Source: Colwellia demingiae
Lineage (GTDB): Bacteria > Pseudomonadota > Gammaproteobacteria > Enterobacterales > Alteromonadaceae
Reading direction: 5' to 3'
Assembly (NCBI RefSeq): GCF_007954275.1
Contig: NZ_VOLT01000013.1
Location: forward strand, 1 to 64,000
DNA length: 64,000 bases
In this document: positions 43,103 to 51,469 of the stretch, in pieces
Layout: the number at the start of each line of letters is the position of its first letter
Numbering within the stretch: position 1 is the stretch's first letter
The notes under the pieces: model-generated
Told to the model about the DNA's origin: nothing
The model's input: the letters and a program-made list of their open reading frames with translations, nothing else
The model's database searches: none
Made by a program: the position numbers and the translations under genes

Positions 43103-46030
43103 TTAGAATTTAAATTCAGCACCTGCATAATAAAATGCGCCGTTAAATCCAAAAGGAGCCGAACGACGTGAATAAGTAAATACGCCAGGGCTACTTACTA
43201 CAACATCGCCACTTGCATCCACTATTGTTCCTGAACGTGAGTTACCTATGGTGTTTTCATCAGGGTAAACATCAAACAAGTTATTACCACCAATGTTAAA
43301 TGATAAGCTCTCAGTTACTTGATAGTTAACACGTAAGTCAGTTAATACTTCAGCACCGTAGGTTTGTGTGCCACCATCGGTAACTGTATATTCACCATAA
43401 CGATTGAAGGCTAAATTAATACTTACATCACCAATAGTGTATAAACCGCTTAGGCTGATACGATCTTGCGGTTGCCATTCTTCAATAATAGAAACGGCTT
43501 GCTCTGAAAACACATCACTTGGATCGATACTACCCAATGCACTGTCTGGTGGGGTATAGATATTTACCACATCGGTTTCAGTAAAGTTCGCAGCTGCAGT
43601 TAAATTAAAGTCACCACCCAGTAGTTCGGTATTCCATGTTGCAATGATATCAATACCAGTAGTTTCAGTATCAGCACCATTAAGGAAAAACTGACCTGCA
43701 CCAGCGCCGGATGCAATAAGTGCGGCATCTAAAGCAGGTGACAAACCTTGACCTAGGGAGTTACTTAATACGATTCGATCATCAATATCGATAGAGTACC
43801 AGTCGATGGTTAAGTTAATGTCATCTGTAATATTAATGACAGTCCCTAAACTAAAGTTAGTGGCTTCTTCTTCTTTTAATTCAGGTATACCTATTGCCTT
43901 AGCTAGGTTTGAGTCATTGCGAAAAGTACCCACTTGTACGGCAATTTGATCGCCGCCAGGATTTGCAGGGTCTGTTTGGAACTGAGTACTTATGTTGTCA
44001 GTGTAGAGTTGTTGCATTGATGGAGCTCTAAAACCTGTACTCATAGCACCACGAATAGCGATAGCCTCAGTGATAGACCAATTAGCGGCTAATTTGAAGT
44101 TGGTACTGTCGCCAAAGCCTTCATAATCATCGTAACGTACGGCGCCACTGACGATTAAATCTTCGGTAACCTCGGTTTCAGCATCAATATAAAATGAGAT
44201 GACATCACGGGTTTCATCTACGGCTTGCATTGGCGCTGTACCACCAAATCCTTGAGTACCGGCAGAACGGTCATCAGGATATAAGCTATTGCCTAATTCA
44301 TCGGTATCATAGTCGCGATAAGAATATTCATCACCTGCAGTTACTTTAAACTCATCCGTTCTAATTTCTGCGCCCATGGCTAATGAAAAGTATTCATAGT
44401 CTTGCGTATAATCAAGGTTTAACGTTTGCAGGGATAACTCTAATCCGTAAGCTGACGCTTGGCGGGGAATCGATGCTCTAATTTCATCTGCGCTTAAACT
44501 TGAGCTATAGCGTAATGAGTTAGCAAAAGAAGAGTTAATTGTGTTACTGGTGACGTAATCAATATTGTTCTGCCCATAGGTATACGAAAAATCTAAAGAC
44601 GAACCATCTGAAAATTCTGTTTGATAACCAAAATTATAAGAAATGTCTTTTATTTCAGTATTAATCTTAGGTAAAAATCCGGCTGTAATAGTCGCATCGC
44701 CATCTTGTAGTGGGGCATTACCGCCATTATTATTGTTGTGGCGGAAAAATGCTGCTGATTCATTATCGCGATTTGAGTAAGTAAGGAAACCATACAATTC
44801 ACCATCACCTAATTCATAACCGCTATTGATAGTTAAACCAAACTGACTGGCATCGGCATCACCAATTCTAAAGGTAGATCGGGTTGCTGTTGCTTCTCTA
44901 GGGTCGCCTAATAATAAATCACCATTAGCCTGTTCAATACATCCTGAAAATTGACATGAGCCATGCAAGCCTGCGCGATTAGTAAAACCACGATCTCTAA
45001 AGTTAAGGGTAGTATTAAGGTAACCATTATCTCCTAAGCTAAAGCCCTTAGAAATATCTACATTGGTTGTTTCACCATCACCTTCTGAATATTCACCATA
45101 AGACACCGCGACTTTACCGCCTTCATCGGCATCGTTAAGTACGATGTTAATAACACCTGCTATTGCATCAGAGCCATATTGTGCGGCAGCACCATCACGT
45201 AATACTTCTATACGTTTGATAGACGCTGCAGGGATAGCATTCATATCAGTACCTGCTGTGCCTCGGCCAACAGATGTATTGATGTGAATTAAACTGGCTT
45301 GATGACGACGACGGCCATTAATCAGTACTAGGGTTTGATCCGGTCCTAGACCTCGCAATGTCGCGGGGCGTAAAGCATCGGTACCATCACTGATAGATGA
45401 GCTAGAAAAGTTAAATGATGGGGCAATGGCTTGGAGCATTCGGCCAACTTCTGTCTGGCCAGTATTAGCTAACGCCTCTGCTGATAAAATATCAACAGGT
45501 ACAGGTAAGTCTTCGACAGATCGGCCAGCCACGCGGCTACCGACTATGGATATTTTCTCTACTTCTTCCTCTTGTACTTGTGCTGGTTCTTGAGCTAATG
45601 CTGTTTGGCTAGCTGCACCGAGTAAAATAGGTATTAGCGCGGCGTGTATGTTTTTATTTCTCATTGTTATATCTCTCTTGTTATGTGAATCAACTTGAAT
45701 GCTCAGTTGACCAGAGGTATTAACAACAGCGATTAGACCAGAACCATTTAATAATTTTTTTAGGCCCGGGTTAACAGGATAATAACCTTTCAAAGTATTT
45801 GCTTGATATTGCTTGGCTAAATCAAAGGAAAAAATTATCGTTTGATTGGCTTTTTGGGCAAATGCAATTAAAGCTTTATCAGCTCGTTGTTTATTAATAT
45901 CAAAGCGAATTAGTTCCTTTGCCTGGACATGACTTATTGTTGATAACATCATCACTAAGGTGATATTAAGTAACAAGGCATGCCTAAACGAGGCTTGATT
46001 CAGACGAAGTTTATTTCGCCAACTGTGCAA
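43103..46030 (-). CDS. TonB-dependent receptor with N-terminal STN signalling domain
   Basis: A 975-residue outer-membrane receptor. Residues 1-37 are a signal peptide (ending SHVQA) and about 42-112 the STN (secretin/TonB short N-terminal) domain that contacts FecR. Then comes a second signal-peptide-like segment, MRNKNIHAALIPILLGAASQ to ALA, from residue 123. It is followed by the plug (DLPVPVDILSAE, LRGLGPDQTLVLINGRRR, EVLRDGAAAQYGSDAIAGVI) and the 22-strand barrel ending in YYAGAEFKF. The ligand is unknown. The start is TTG 46030 without a clear ribosome site. An AGAGGA at 46058-46063, 6 nt before an in-frame CTG, is an alternative. The internal ATG at 45664 also has an AGAGAGA before it. 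Confidence 0.92.
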   Translation of the reverse strand: MHSWRNKLRLNQASFRHALLLNITLVMMLSTISHVQAKELIRFDINKQRADKALIAFAQKANQTIIFSFDLAKQYQANTLKGYYPVNPGLKKLLNGSGLIAVVNTSGQLSIQVDSHNKRDITMRNKNIHAALIPILLGAASQTALAQEPAQVQEEEVEKISIVGSRVAGRSVEDLPVPVDILSAEALANTGQTEVGRMLQAIAPSFNFSSSSISDGTDALRPATLRGLGPDQTLVLINGRRRHQASLIHINTSVGRGTAGTDMNAIPAASIKRIEVLRDGAAAQYGSDAIAGVINIVLNDADEGGKVAVSYGEYSEGDGETTNVDISKGFSLGDNGYLNTTLNFRDRGFTNRAGLHGSCQFSGCIEQANGDLLLGDPREATATRSTFRIGDADASQFGLTINSGYELGDGELYGFLTYSNRDNESAAFFRHNNNNGGNAPLQDGDATITAGFLPKINTEIKDISYNFGYQTEFSDGSSLDFSYTYGQNNIDYVTSNTINSSFANSLRYSSSLSADEIRASIPRQASAYGLELSLQTLNLDYTQDYEYFSLAMGAEIRTDEFKVTAGDEYSYRDYDTDELGNSLYPDDRSAGTQGFGGTAPMQAVDETRDVISFYIDAETEVTEDLIVSGAVRYDDYEGFGDSTNFKLAANWSITEAIAIRGAMSTGFRAPSMQQLYTDNISTQFQTDPANPGGDQIAVQVGTFRNDSNLAKAIGIPELKEEEATNFSLGTVINITDDINLTIDWYSIDIDDRIVLSNSLGQGLSPALDAALIASGAGAGQFFLNGADTETTGIDIIATWNTELLGGDFNLTAAANFTETDVVNIYTPPDSALGSIDPSDVFSEQAVSIIEEWQPQDRISLSGLYTIGDVSINLAFNRYGEYTVTDGGTQTYGAEVLTDLRVNYQVTESLSFNIGGNNLFDVYPDENTIGNSRSGTIVDASGDVVVSSPGVFTYSRRSAPFGFNGAFYYAGAEFKF

Positions 46031-46105
46031 TAGTAATAAACAGTTAAGCAGGGGGAATCCTCTAATTTATTTTTTGTTTTTTTTTATATTGTTCTATATG
46101 TAGTC

Positions 46106-46134
46106 AAATAGCCAGTAAAAAATACCGGCTATTT
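46106..46134. other. Stem-loop between fecR and the receptor gene
   Basis: AAATAGCC / GGCTATTT around an A-rich loop, 39 bp after the fecR stop on the - strand. There is no T run on that strand, so it is more likely an mRNA-stability or processing hairpin than a terminator. Confidence 0.45.
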
Positions 46135-46172
46135 ATCAACTAAATAAGAGAGGGTTTACGATATGATGGTGA

Positions 46173-47279
46173 TTATTCTGCGGAGGAAAGTAAAATAGTA
46201 CCGCTGGAGTTTTTGTGATAAATAATGCCAAAGTTACTTTGTAATGAGGTTAATAGGCCATCAATATCCCCAGCTTTGAAGTAACCAGCAACCGTTAACT
46301 CAGATAGTTTACTGTCAACTATCTCAAAGTTACTAGAGGTATAACGGCTAATCTCTGTCAGCGCCATTGATAAAGGTTCACCTTCAAAAATAAGCATACC
46401 TTGCTGCCAAGCTAGATCACGGTTAATTTGATCTAAAGATACTTTCTCAACTGGTGTTTTAGCAATCGGTGCTGAGTTTTGGACTATCACCGCTTTTTCG
46501 CCAGAAGTAACTAACGTTGCTTCATTTATATCCGGCATAAATGCTGTACTCACTGAAAGTAAAGTATCTTTAATATCAGTTAGTGAAGTCGTTGCTTTGG
46601 TGATTAATACTTTCCCTTCGGTAACAACCAATTCCATTGCTTGGTTATCGTTTTTTTGGACATTAAATATTGTACCTAGTGCAGTAAAAGACTTTTCACC
46701 CACAGTGACGGTGAACGGACGGTTTTTATCTTTAGCGACATCAAAACGGGCTTCGCCTCGCACCAGTGTAAGTAGACGTTGTGTGGGGCTATAGTCCACT
46801 TTGATAAGACTGTTAGTATTTAATTGGATTTGTGAACCATCTTGCAAAGTAAAACTTGTTTGTTCACCCACTTGAGTTTTCAAGGTATCAGTTTGCGTTA
46901 ATGTCTGTTCATGAAAAGACGGTAAATAAGGTAAAAATGATTCATTGACGAATGTATTGATGCCTATGATAGAGATAATGGCGACACTTGCCGCTAGGGC
47001 GATAGCAGAGTACTTGTTCCGTTGATTGCCCACTTTTGGCTGTATTAACGGAAATAAATCACTTAATTCATTCAAAACGCTTAAATCATCCCAATAAGAA
47101 GCCATCTCAAGTAGTGCATTATGGTGTTGAGTCTTTTGCTTACACCAATCAACAAGTTGTTGTTGTTCAGATGCACTTAATCCTCGATCCATACGACTGA
47201 TCCAAAGACAAGCAAGGTCTTGGATACTATCTTCTTCTTGTTTGTTATCTTTGCCGAATAGTTGGCTTACATTACCCAT
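46173..47279 (-). CDS. fecR: FecR family anti-sigma factor/signal transducer
   Basis: A 368-residue inner-membrane protein. The N-terminal cytoplasmic anti-sigma part has the DLACLWISRMDRGLSASEQQ motif (21-40). One membrane helix lies near 90-108, then the FecR domain in the periplasm (QVGEQTSFTLQDGSQIQLNT, LLTLVRGEARFDV, FTALGTIFNV), and a C-terminal region resembling STN. It relays receptor occupancy from the STN domain to the FecI sigma factor, which is encoded just upstream. Confidence 0.94.
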   Translation of the reverse strand: MGNVSQLFGKDNKQEEDSIQDLACLWISRMDRGLSASEQQQLVDWCKQKTQHHNALLEMASYWDDLSVLNELSDLFPLIQPKVGNQRNKYSAIALAASVAIISIIGINTFVNESFLPYLPSFHEQTLTQTDTLKTQVGEQTSFTLQDGSQIQLNTNSLIKVDYSPTQRLLTLVRGEARFDVAKDKNRPFTVTVGEKSFTALGTIFNVQKNDNQAMELVVTEGKVLITKATTSLTDIKDTLLSVSTAFMPDINEATLVTSGEKAVIVQNSAPIAKTPVEKVSLDQINRDLAWQQGMLIFEGEPLSMALTEISRYTSSNFEIVDSKLSELTVAGYFKAGDIDGLLTSLQSNFGIIYHKNSSGTILLSSAE

Positions 47280-47309
47280 TCTTATTACTCTATTTCAAAA
47301 CTGTTTTTT

Positions 47310-47867
47310 TTACTTGGACGCTATGTACTTGGTGTTTTGTTTAGCACCTTTAACACTATGACCGTGATTCATTCGCTTTATATATTTTGTACTTTTTAGC
47401 AGGCCCTGTGCTATATGTTTTTCGACAGTACTCTCACTTAAATTTAAATAACGAGCAATTTATTTTTGGCTTAATCCGTAGACTTTCTTTAAAATAAAAC
47501 ATTTACGCACTGAACCTGATAGTTGATCGGTAGCACGGCAAAAAAATAAGAACTGTTCTTTGCTTTCATAATCGTCTTCAACTTTTCCGCTAGTTAATTG
47601 AACAGGTGGCTGAGTAAAATCCTCTAGAGAATCATTATATTTATTATCCCATCGAGCTACATGATTTAACGCAAGGTTTTTTGCCGTTTTGAGCATATAG
47701 CTGCGAACGTACTTAATCTCTTGTTTTAAGTCGGCTTCATAAGTCTTAATAAAGGTTTCTTGGACTATATCATCGATATCGTCAGCTTTGACGATATGGC
47801 TAATCAAGCGACCCATATTTCTTTTAGTACTTAGAAAAAGGTTTGTTAATGTCGAGTTTCTTGCCAT
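47310..47867 (-). pseudogene. fecI: FecI-like ECF sigma factor interrupted by an in-frame TAA
   Basis: The first 135 residues hold sigma2 (ADDIDDIVQETFIKTYEA) and the start of sigma4 (FILKKVYGLSQK). The next codon is TAA (complement of 47460-47462). The same frame then continues for 49 codons with an intact helix-turn-helix, IARYLNLSESTVEKHIAQGL, before its true stop at 47310-47312. Relatives have a Glu here (SQKEIA), so a single GAA-to-TAA change explains it. Without sigma4 the protein cannot bind the -35 element. It is followed 30 bp later by fecR. Either recent inactivation, read-through or a sequencing error. Confidence 0.88.
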
Positions 47868-48016
47868 CCATGTTTGCTCACTACATTTTAACTTGCATGG
47901 ATAATACGCATGGGGTTGAATGAATGTCTAACCTTTATCACATCTTTTTTCTTTTATTTATTCGCTAGGCAGTTTATAAAGAGTAATTACATATCATCGC
48001 TATAAAGGATTCAAGC

Positions 48017-48703
48017 TTGACTACAATGACCACCCCCGCAAAATTTTTGAACAATTCACTACTGAGTTATCTTTGTGCCAGTCTCCTGTTAGGCAGTTTT
48101 ATTGCTGTTGAGGCTAATGCTGCGACATTAATGGTTACTGATAATTTGATATTACGTGATGTTGATGACAAAGCAGTTGAACATGGTTTTTTATCAAAAA
48201 AACGAACGATTGATTTAACTCAAGGGAAACATACCTTAGTCATTAAATATAAAGATGTTTTTGAAGACTTAGATATGGGTGAGGATAGACTGGTAAAGTC
48301 TGATTACTTCGTCGTTAAACTGGTAGTAGAAAATCAGCAGAAATTATTTTTATCTACAAGTAAAATTAGTGATTTAGCTTCGGCTGAGCGCTTTGTTAAA
48401 TCACCAGAAGTTATCTTGCTCGATGAAAATAAACAAGAATTGGTTTTAGAATTAGAGACGCTTAGTGATTATAAATTGGGTCAACAGGTAACTAAAGTGG
48501 TTACTACATTATCAGCCCCAGTAGTTATCTCTCAAAATAATAGCACAACCATGACTACTGCTGAAGATAGCCAAGCCTTTAATAACAAGGTTATCAACAA
48601 AGTAGACACTGTTCCTATGCTCAAATACTGGTGGCAGAAGGCGAACAAAGATGAGAAAGAAAACTTTCTTAAGTTTATTAATAAAAATAAAGCACTTAAG
48701 TAG
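48017..48703 (+). CDS. DUF2057 (UPF0319/YccT-like) periplasmic protein
   Basis: A 228-residue precursor with a signal peptide (about 1-35, ending ANA). The core fits DUF2057: LMVTDNLILRDVDDKAVE, RTIDLTQGKHTLVIKYKDVF, VKSDYFVVKLVV. The C-terminal MLKYWWQKANKDEKENFLKF resembles the extension seen in marine members. The function is unknown; the family is secreted. TTG 48017 is preferred since AAAGGA (48004-48009) is 7 nt before it; ATG 48026 is further. Confidence 0.85.
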   Translation: MTTMTTPAKFLNNSLLSYLCASLLLGSFIAVEANAATLMVTDNLILRDVDDKAVEHGFLSKKRTIDLTQGKHTLVIKYKDVFEDLDMGEDRLVKSDYFVVKLVVENQQKLFLSTSKISDLASAERFVKSPEVILLDENKQELVLELETLSDYKLGQQVTKVVTTLSAPVVISQNNSTTMTTAEDSQAFNNKVINKVDTVPMLKYWWQKANKDEKENFLKFINKNKALK

Positions 48704-48720
48704 GAAAACTCCTCCTGTTA

Positions 48721-48837
48721 TACACCCGTTATCAATTAACATACGTTTTACAGAGTTTGCTAGCCTTTTTAGTTTTAGGTGCAGCAATAAATGGCACACA
48801 ACCTACAAAACCTGGTATTTCGTGAGTAACGGGTTTA
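48721..48837. repeat. Possible degenerate TATACCCGT-type repeat
   Basis: TACACCCGTTATCAATTAA near the left and GAGTAACGGGTTTA on the right resemble the ends of copy E. The core hairpin is not found, so this is a weak call. Confidence 0.35.
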
Positions 48838-48868
48838 GTACATTTAACACTTTATTTAAGGCACTAAC

Positions 48869-49696
48869 ATGAGTTTGTTATCTTTTCGTTCACCTATGAG
48901 CACTTTATTAAACCTAAAGCGCATAACATCGTACTCGACACTTTTGACTTGTTTATTTTTTCCAAGCTACGCTTTTTCTTTTGATGACGCAGGGATTGAA
49001 GTCTCAGGTCAGGGCAGTGTAGTAGTTATACCTGATCAATTCTCATTAACGTTAACAATTACTGAACGTGGCCGTGTACCGAATAAGTTAAAAGTATTAG
49101 TTGATAAAAAGAGTAATTCAGTCATTAATGCAGCTAAAAGTCTTGCGGTAAAAGAGAGAAATATCACTTCTGCACGGGTTAATTTACGTATAGTAGAAGA
49201 AAAACCATCAATACAAGTGCAGGGACTTGAACTTAACAAGCTGAAACAAGGCAGTGTTTATATTGATGGCCAAAGTATTAATCAGCAAACAAATAGTGTT
49301 AATGACCATAAAAGACCATTGTTTGAATTAAGTCGTCAAATTACTGTGAATTTTAATAAAATTGATGATTACGATAGTTTTTTAGCGAAAATTATTAAAA
49401 TAAATGTCAGCCATATTTCTTCACTATCTATGAGTGTGGAAGGAAGAGACGAGTACTACCAACAAGCTTTATTAAAAGCTATTAGCCATGCAAAACAAAA
49501 AGCACAGCGTATGGCAGAACAAGCAGGGCGAAAAATAGAAAAATTACAGTTGATTAGAGAGCAGTCAAGTAATCATTATCGACCTATGTATGCAGAGGCA
49601 ATGATGAAAGACTCAAGCCCAAGAGCACATTCATCCTTAATAGGTAGTCAAACCATTACAGCCCGTGTTTTAGTTAAATTTAGCCTTCAAGATTGA
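48869..49696 (+). CDS. SIMPL (DUF541) domain periplasmic protein
   Basis: A 275-residue exported protein. The signal sequence (up to SYAFS near residue 38) may start at ATG 48869 or at ATG 48896. SIMPL marks are GIEVSGQGSVVVIPDQFSLT (about 42-61), ITERG, the NITSARVNLRI segment and YYQQALLKAISHAKQKAQRM, ending TITARVLVKFSLQD. The domain occurs in oxidative-stress-linked and membrane-associated proteins; the molecular role is unclear. Confidence 0.87.
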   Translation: MSLLSFRSPMSTLLNLKRITSYSTLLTCLFFPSYAFSFDDAGIEVSGQGSVVVIPDQFSLTLTITERGRVPNKLKVLVDKKSNSVINAAKSLAVKERNITSARVNLRIVEEKPSIQVQGLELNKLKQGSVYIDGQSINQQTNSVNDHKRPLFELSRQITVNFNKIDDYDSFLAKIIKINVSHISSLSMSVEGRDEYYQQALLKAISHAKQKAQRMAEQAGRKIEKLQLIREQSSNHYRPMYAEAMMKDSSPRAHSSLIGSQTITARVLVKFSLQD

Positions 49697-49812
49697 TAAA
49701 TGAACTAATAACTTGCAATAGTTGGCCATTTGTTCGAGAAAAGCTTTAATTATCGTGTGTTTTTAGGTATGTTAGCGCTTTTTATCATAGCTTTCTTCAA
49801 TGGTGCCTTTAA

Positions 49813-50295
49813 ATGAGTAATCAAGCTGAATTATATCATGAACTATTAGGGCAAACTAAGGCGCTAATAAACGATGAATCTGATATTATTGCAAACATGG
49901 CAAATATCAGTGCTTTGCTGTTTGAGCGATTAGCGGATGTAAATTGGGTTGGCTTTTATCGTCTTATCGATGATGAATTGGTGCTTGGCCCTTTTCAAGG
50001 TAAAGTTGCTTGTATTCGAATTCCTGTCGGTAAAGGTGTTTGTGGTACCTGTTGTTTTACAGGAGAAGTTCAGCGAATTTCAGATGTTCATCAGTTTGAT
50101 GGTCATATTGCCTGCGATGCAAGTAGTAATGCTGAACTCGTTGTTCCTGTTAAAATTGCTGGTAAAGTAATTGCTATTTTAGACATTGATAGCACAGTGT
50201 TTGACCGATTTGATCTAGAAGACGAACAGGGTATTATGTCAATAGTTCAGGCTTTCGAGCAAAATATTGCGGCTATGAATAATGCGCAAGTTTAA
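49813..50295 (+). CDS. msrC: Free methionine-(R)-sulfoxide reductase (GAF type)
   Basis: A 160-residue GAF-domain enzyme reducing free Met-R-sulfoxide. The fRMsr marks are NWVGFYRL (about 39-46), GPFQGKVACIRIPVGKGVCG with two active-site Cys, and HIACDASSNAELVVPV with the third Cys. Escherichia coli has the orthologue (yebR) near proQ-prc, matching the order here. Confidence 0.94.
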   Translation: MSNQAELYHELLGQTKALINDESDIIANMANISALLFERLADVNWVGFYRLIDDELVLGPFQGKVACIRIPVGKGVCGTCCFTGEVQRISDVHQFDGHIACDASSNAELVVPVKIAGKVIAILDIDSTVFDRFDLEDEQGIMSIVQAFEQNIAAMNNAQV

Positions 50296-50332
50296 CCTGT
50301 AGTCTAAAATTTATAGAGAAAGTGAAAGTTTA

Positions 50333-50620
50333 ATGAAAGAATTTGTAGTCATTCATGACTATCTAGTAACCCAAGAAATCGTTGGGGACTGGGATGGTCA
50401 GGAAGAAGAAGTTGCTGAGCGTATGAATGAAATTTATCATACTATGTACGACTTAGCGGATGAAAATATCGATACGGAAGTTTTAGAGCAGTTATTGGCA
50501 CTCATTTGGGATACCTGGATAGGCCAAGAAGCGATTGCTGAAATAGAAACAGATGATATATATGATTGGTGTAAGCATGTGATCGATAATCCCGAGCAAC
50601 ATCTCCAATCTGAAGAATAA
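50333..50620 (+). CDS. Small acidic protein between msrC and proQ, unknown
   Basis: A 95-residue, strongly acidic, probably helical protein with a Trp-rich start (VGDWDGQEEEVAERMNE) and DDIYDWCKHVIDNPEQH near the end. I recognise no family. The reading frame is strong (GAAAGTG before ATG 50333), the gene is within the msrC-proQ-prc block and co-directional, and it shows no signal peptide. A protein partner of ProQ or Prc is conceivable but unsupported. Confidence 0.78.
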   Translation: MKEFVVIHDYLVTQEIVGDWDGQEEEVAERMNEIYHTMYDLADENIDTEVLEQLLALIWDTWIGQEAIAEIETDDIYDWCKHVIDNPEQHLQSEE

Positions 50621-50719
50621 AGAAAGATAAACATTGGCGCTATTTTCTTGCTAGAGTTAAATCTTGTTGAAAAATGAAGTTAGCTTAATTTAATTTAAAT
50701 TGTAAAAAAAAGTGTAGTT

Positions 50720-51382
50720 ATGGAAACTGAAATTAAACGTACAAGTACGAAAGACATCATTGCTTATTTAACTGAAAAATTCCCAGAGTGTTTTTCTATT
50801 AAAGGTCCTGTTAAACCCCTTAAAATTGGTATATTCCAAGATCTAGCCGAAAAGCTTGATGATGACGAAACGGTGAGCAAAACTCGTTTACGTCAAGCAT
50901 TAAGACATTATACGAGCAGCTGGCGTTATCTAAAAGTTATCAAGGTTGGCAATTCACGTGTAGACGTTGATGGTAAAGACGTTGCTGAAATTGATGAAGA
51001 TCAAGCAGCTTATGCCAGCAAAACGCTTAAAGAAAGCCAAGAAAAATTTGGTAACAAAAAAGCGACAGACACCGAAGCTAAAAAGCCTTATAAAGGTAAA
51101 CAAGGCTCAACAGAAGCAGCTAATAATAAGCCAGCTGATAAGAAACGTGAATCAACTAAATTTAAAACAGTGAAATCAACACCGAAAAAAGCTGTGAAAA
51201 AAGAAGTAGAGCCACTTAAATCTGTTGAATCAACTACAATCAATGTAGGTAGTAAAGTTAGAGTGCAATTGGGTAATTCACCAATGAAAGCGACTATCAC
51301 TGAAATATCAGGTAAAGATATCAGTGTACAACTTGATTCTGGCATGGTTATCAAAACTCAACTACAAAACATCTACTTGTAA
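50720..51382 (+). CDS. proQ: RNA chaperone ProQ
   Basis: A 220-residue RNA-binding protein. The FinO/ProQ domain is at about 8-115 (TEKFPECFSIKGPVKPLKIG, RLRQALRHYTSSWRYLKVI). A Lys-rich linker follows (about 118-160), and a Tudor-like C-terminal domain (about 172-220: VGSKVRVQLGNSPMKATITE). It binds structured small RNAs and mRNA 3' ends. It precedes prc, as in Escherichia coli. Confidence 0.96.
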   Translation: METEIKRTSTKDIIAYLTEKFPECFSIKGPVKPLKIGIFQDLAEKLDDDETVSKTRLRQALRHYTSSWRYLKVIKVGNSRVDVDGKDVAEIDEDQAAYASKTLKESQEKFGNKKATDTEAKKPYKGKQGSTEAANNKPADKKRESTKFKTVKSTPKKAVKKEVEPLKSVESTTINVGSKVRVQLGNSPMKATITEISGKDISVQLDSGMVIKTQLQNIYL

Positions 51383-51469
51383 GCAGTCAAAAGTCGCCAT
51401 TATTAGGTTTGGCGGCTAGGCCTAACAAAAACCGTTAGGTCACTTAGAAATTGAATAGGAAGTTAATGC

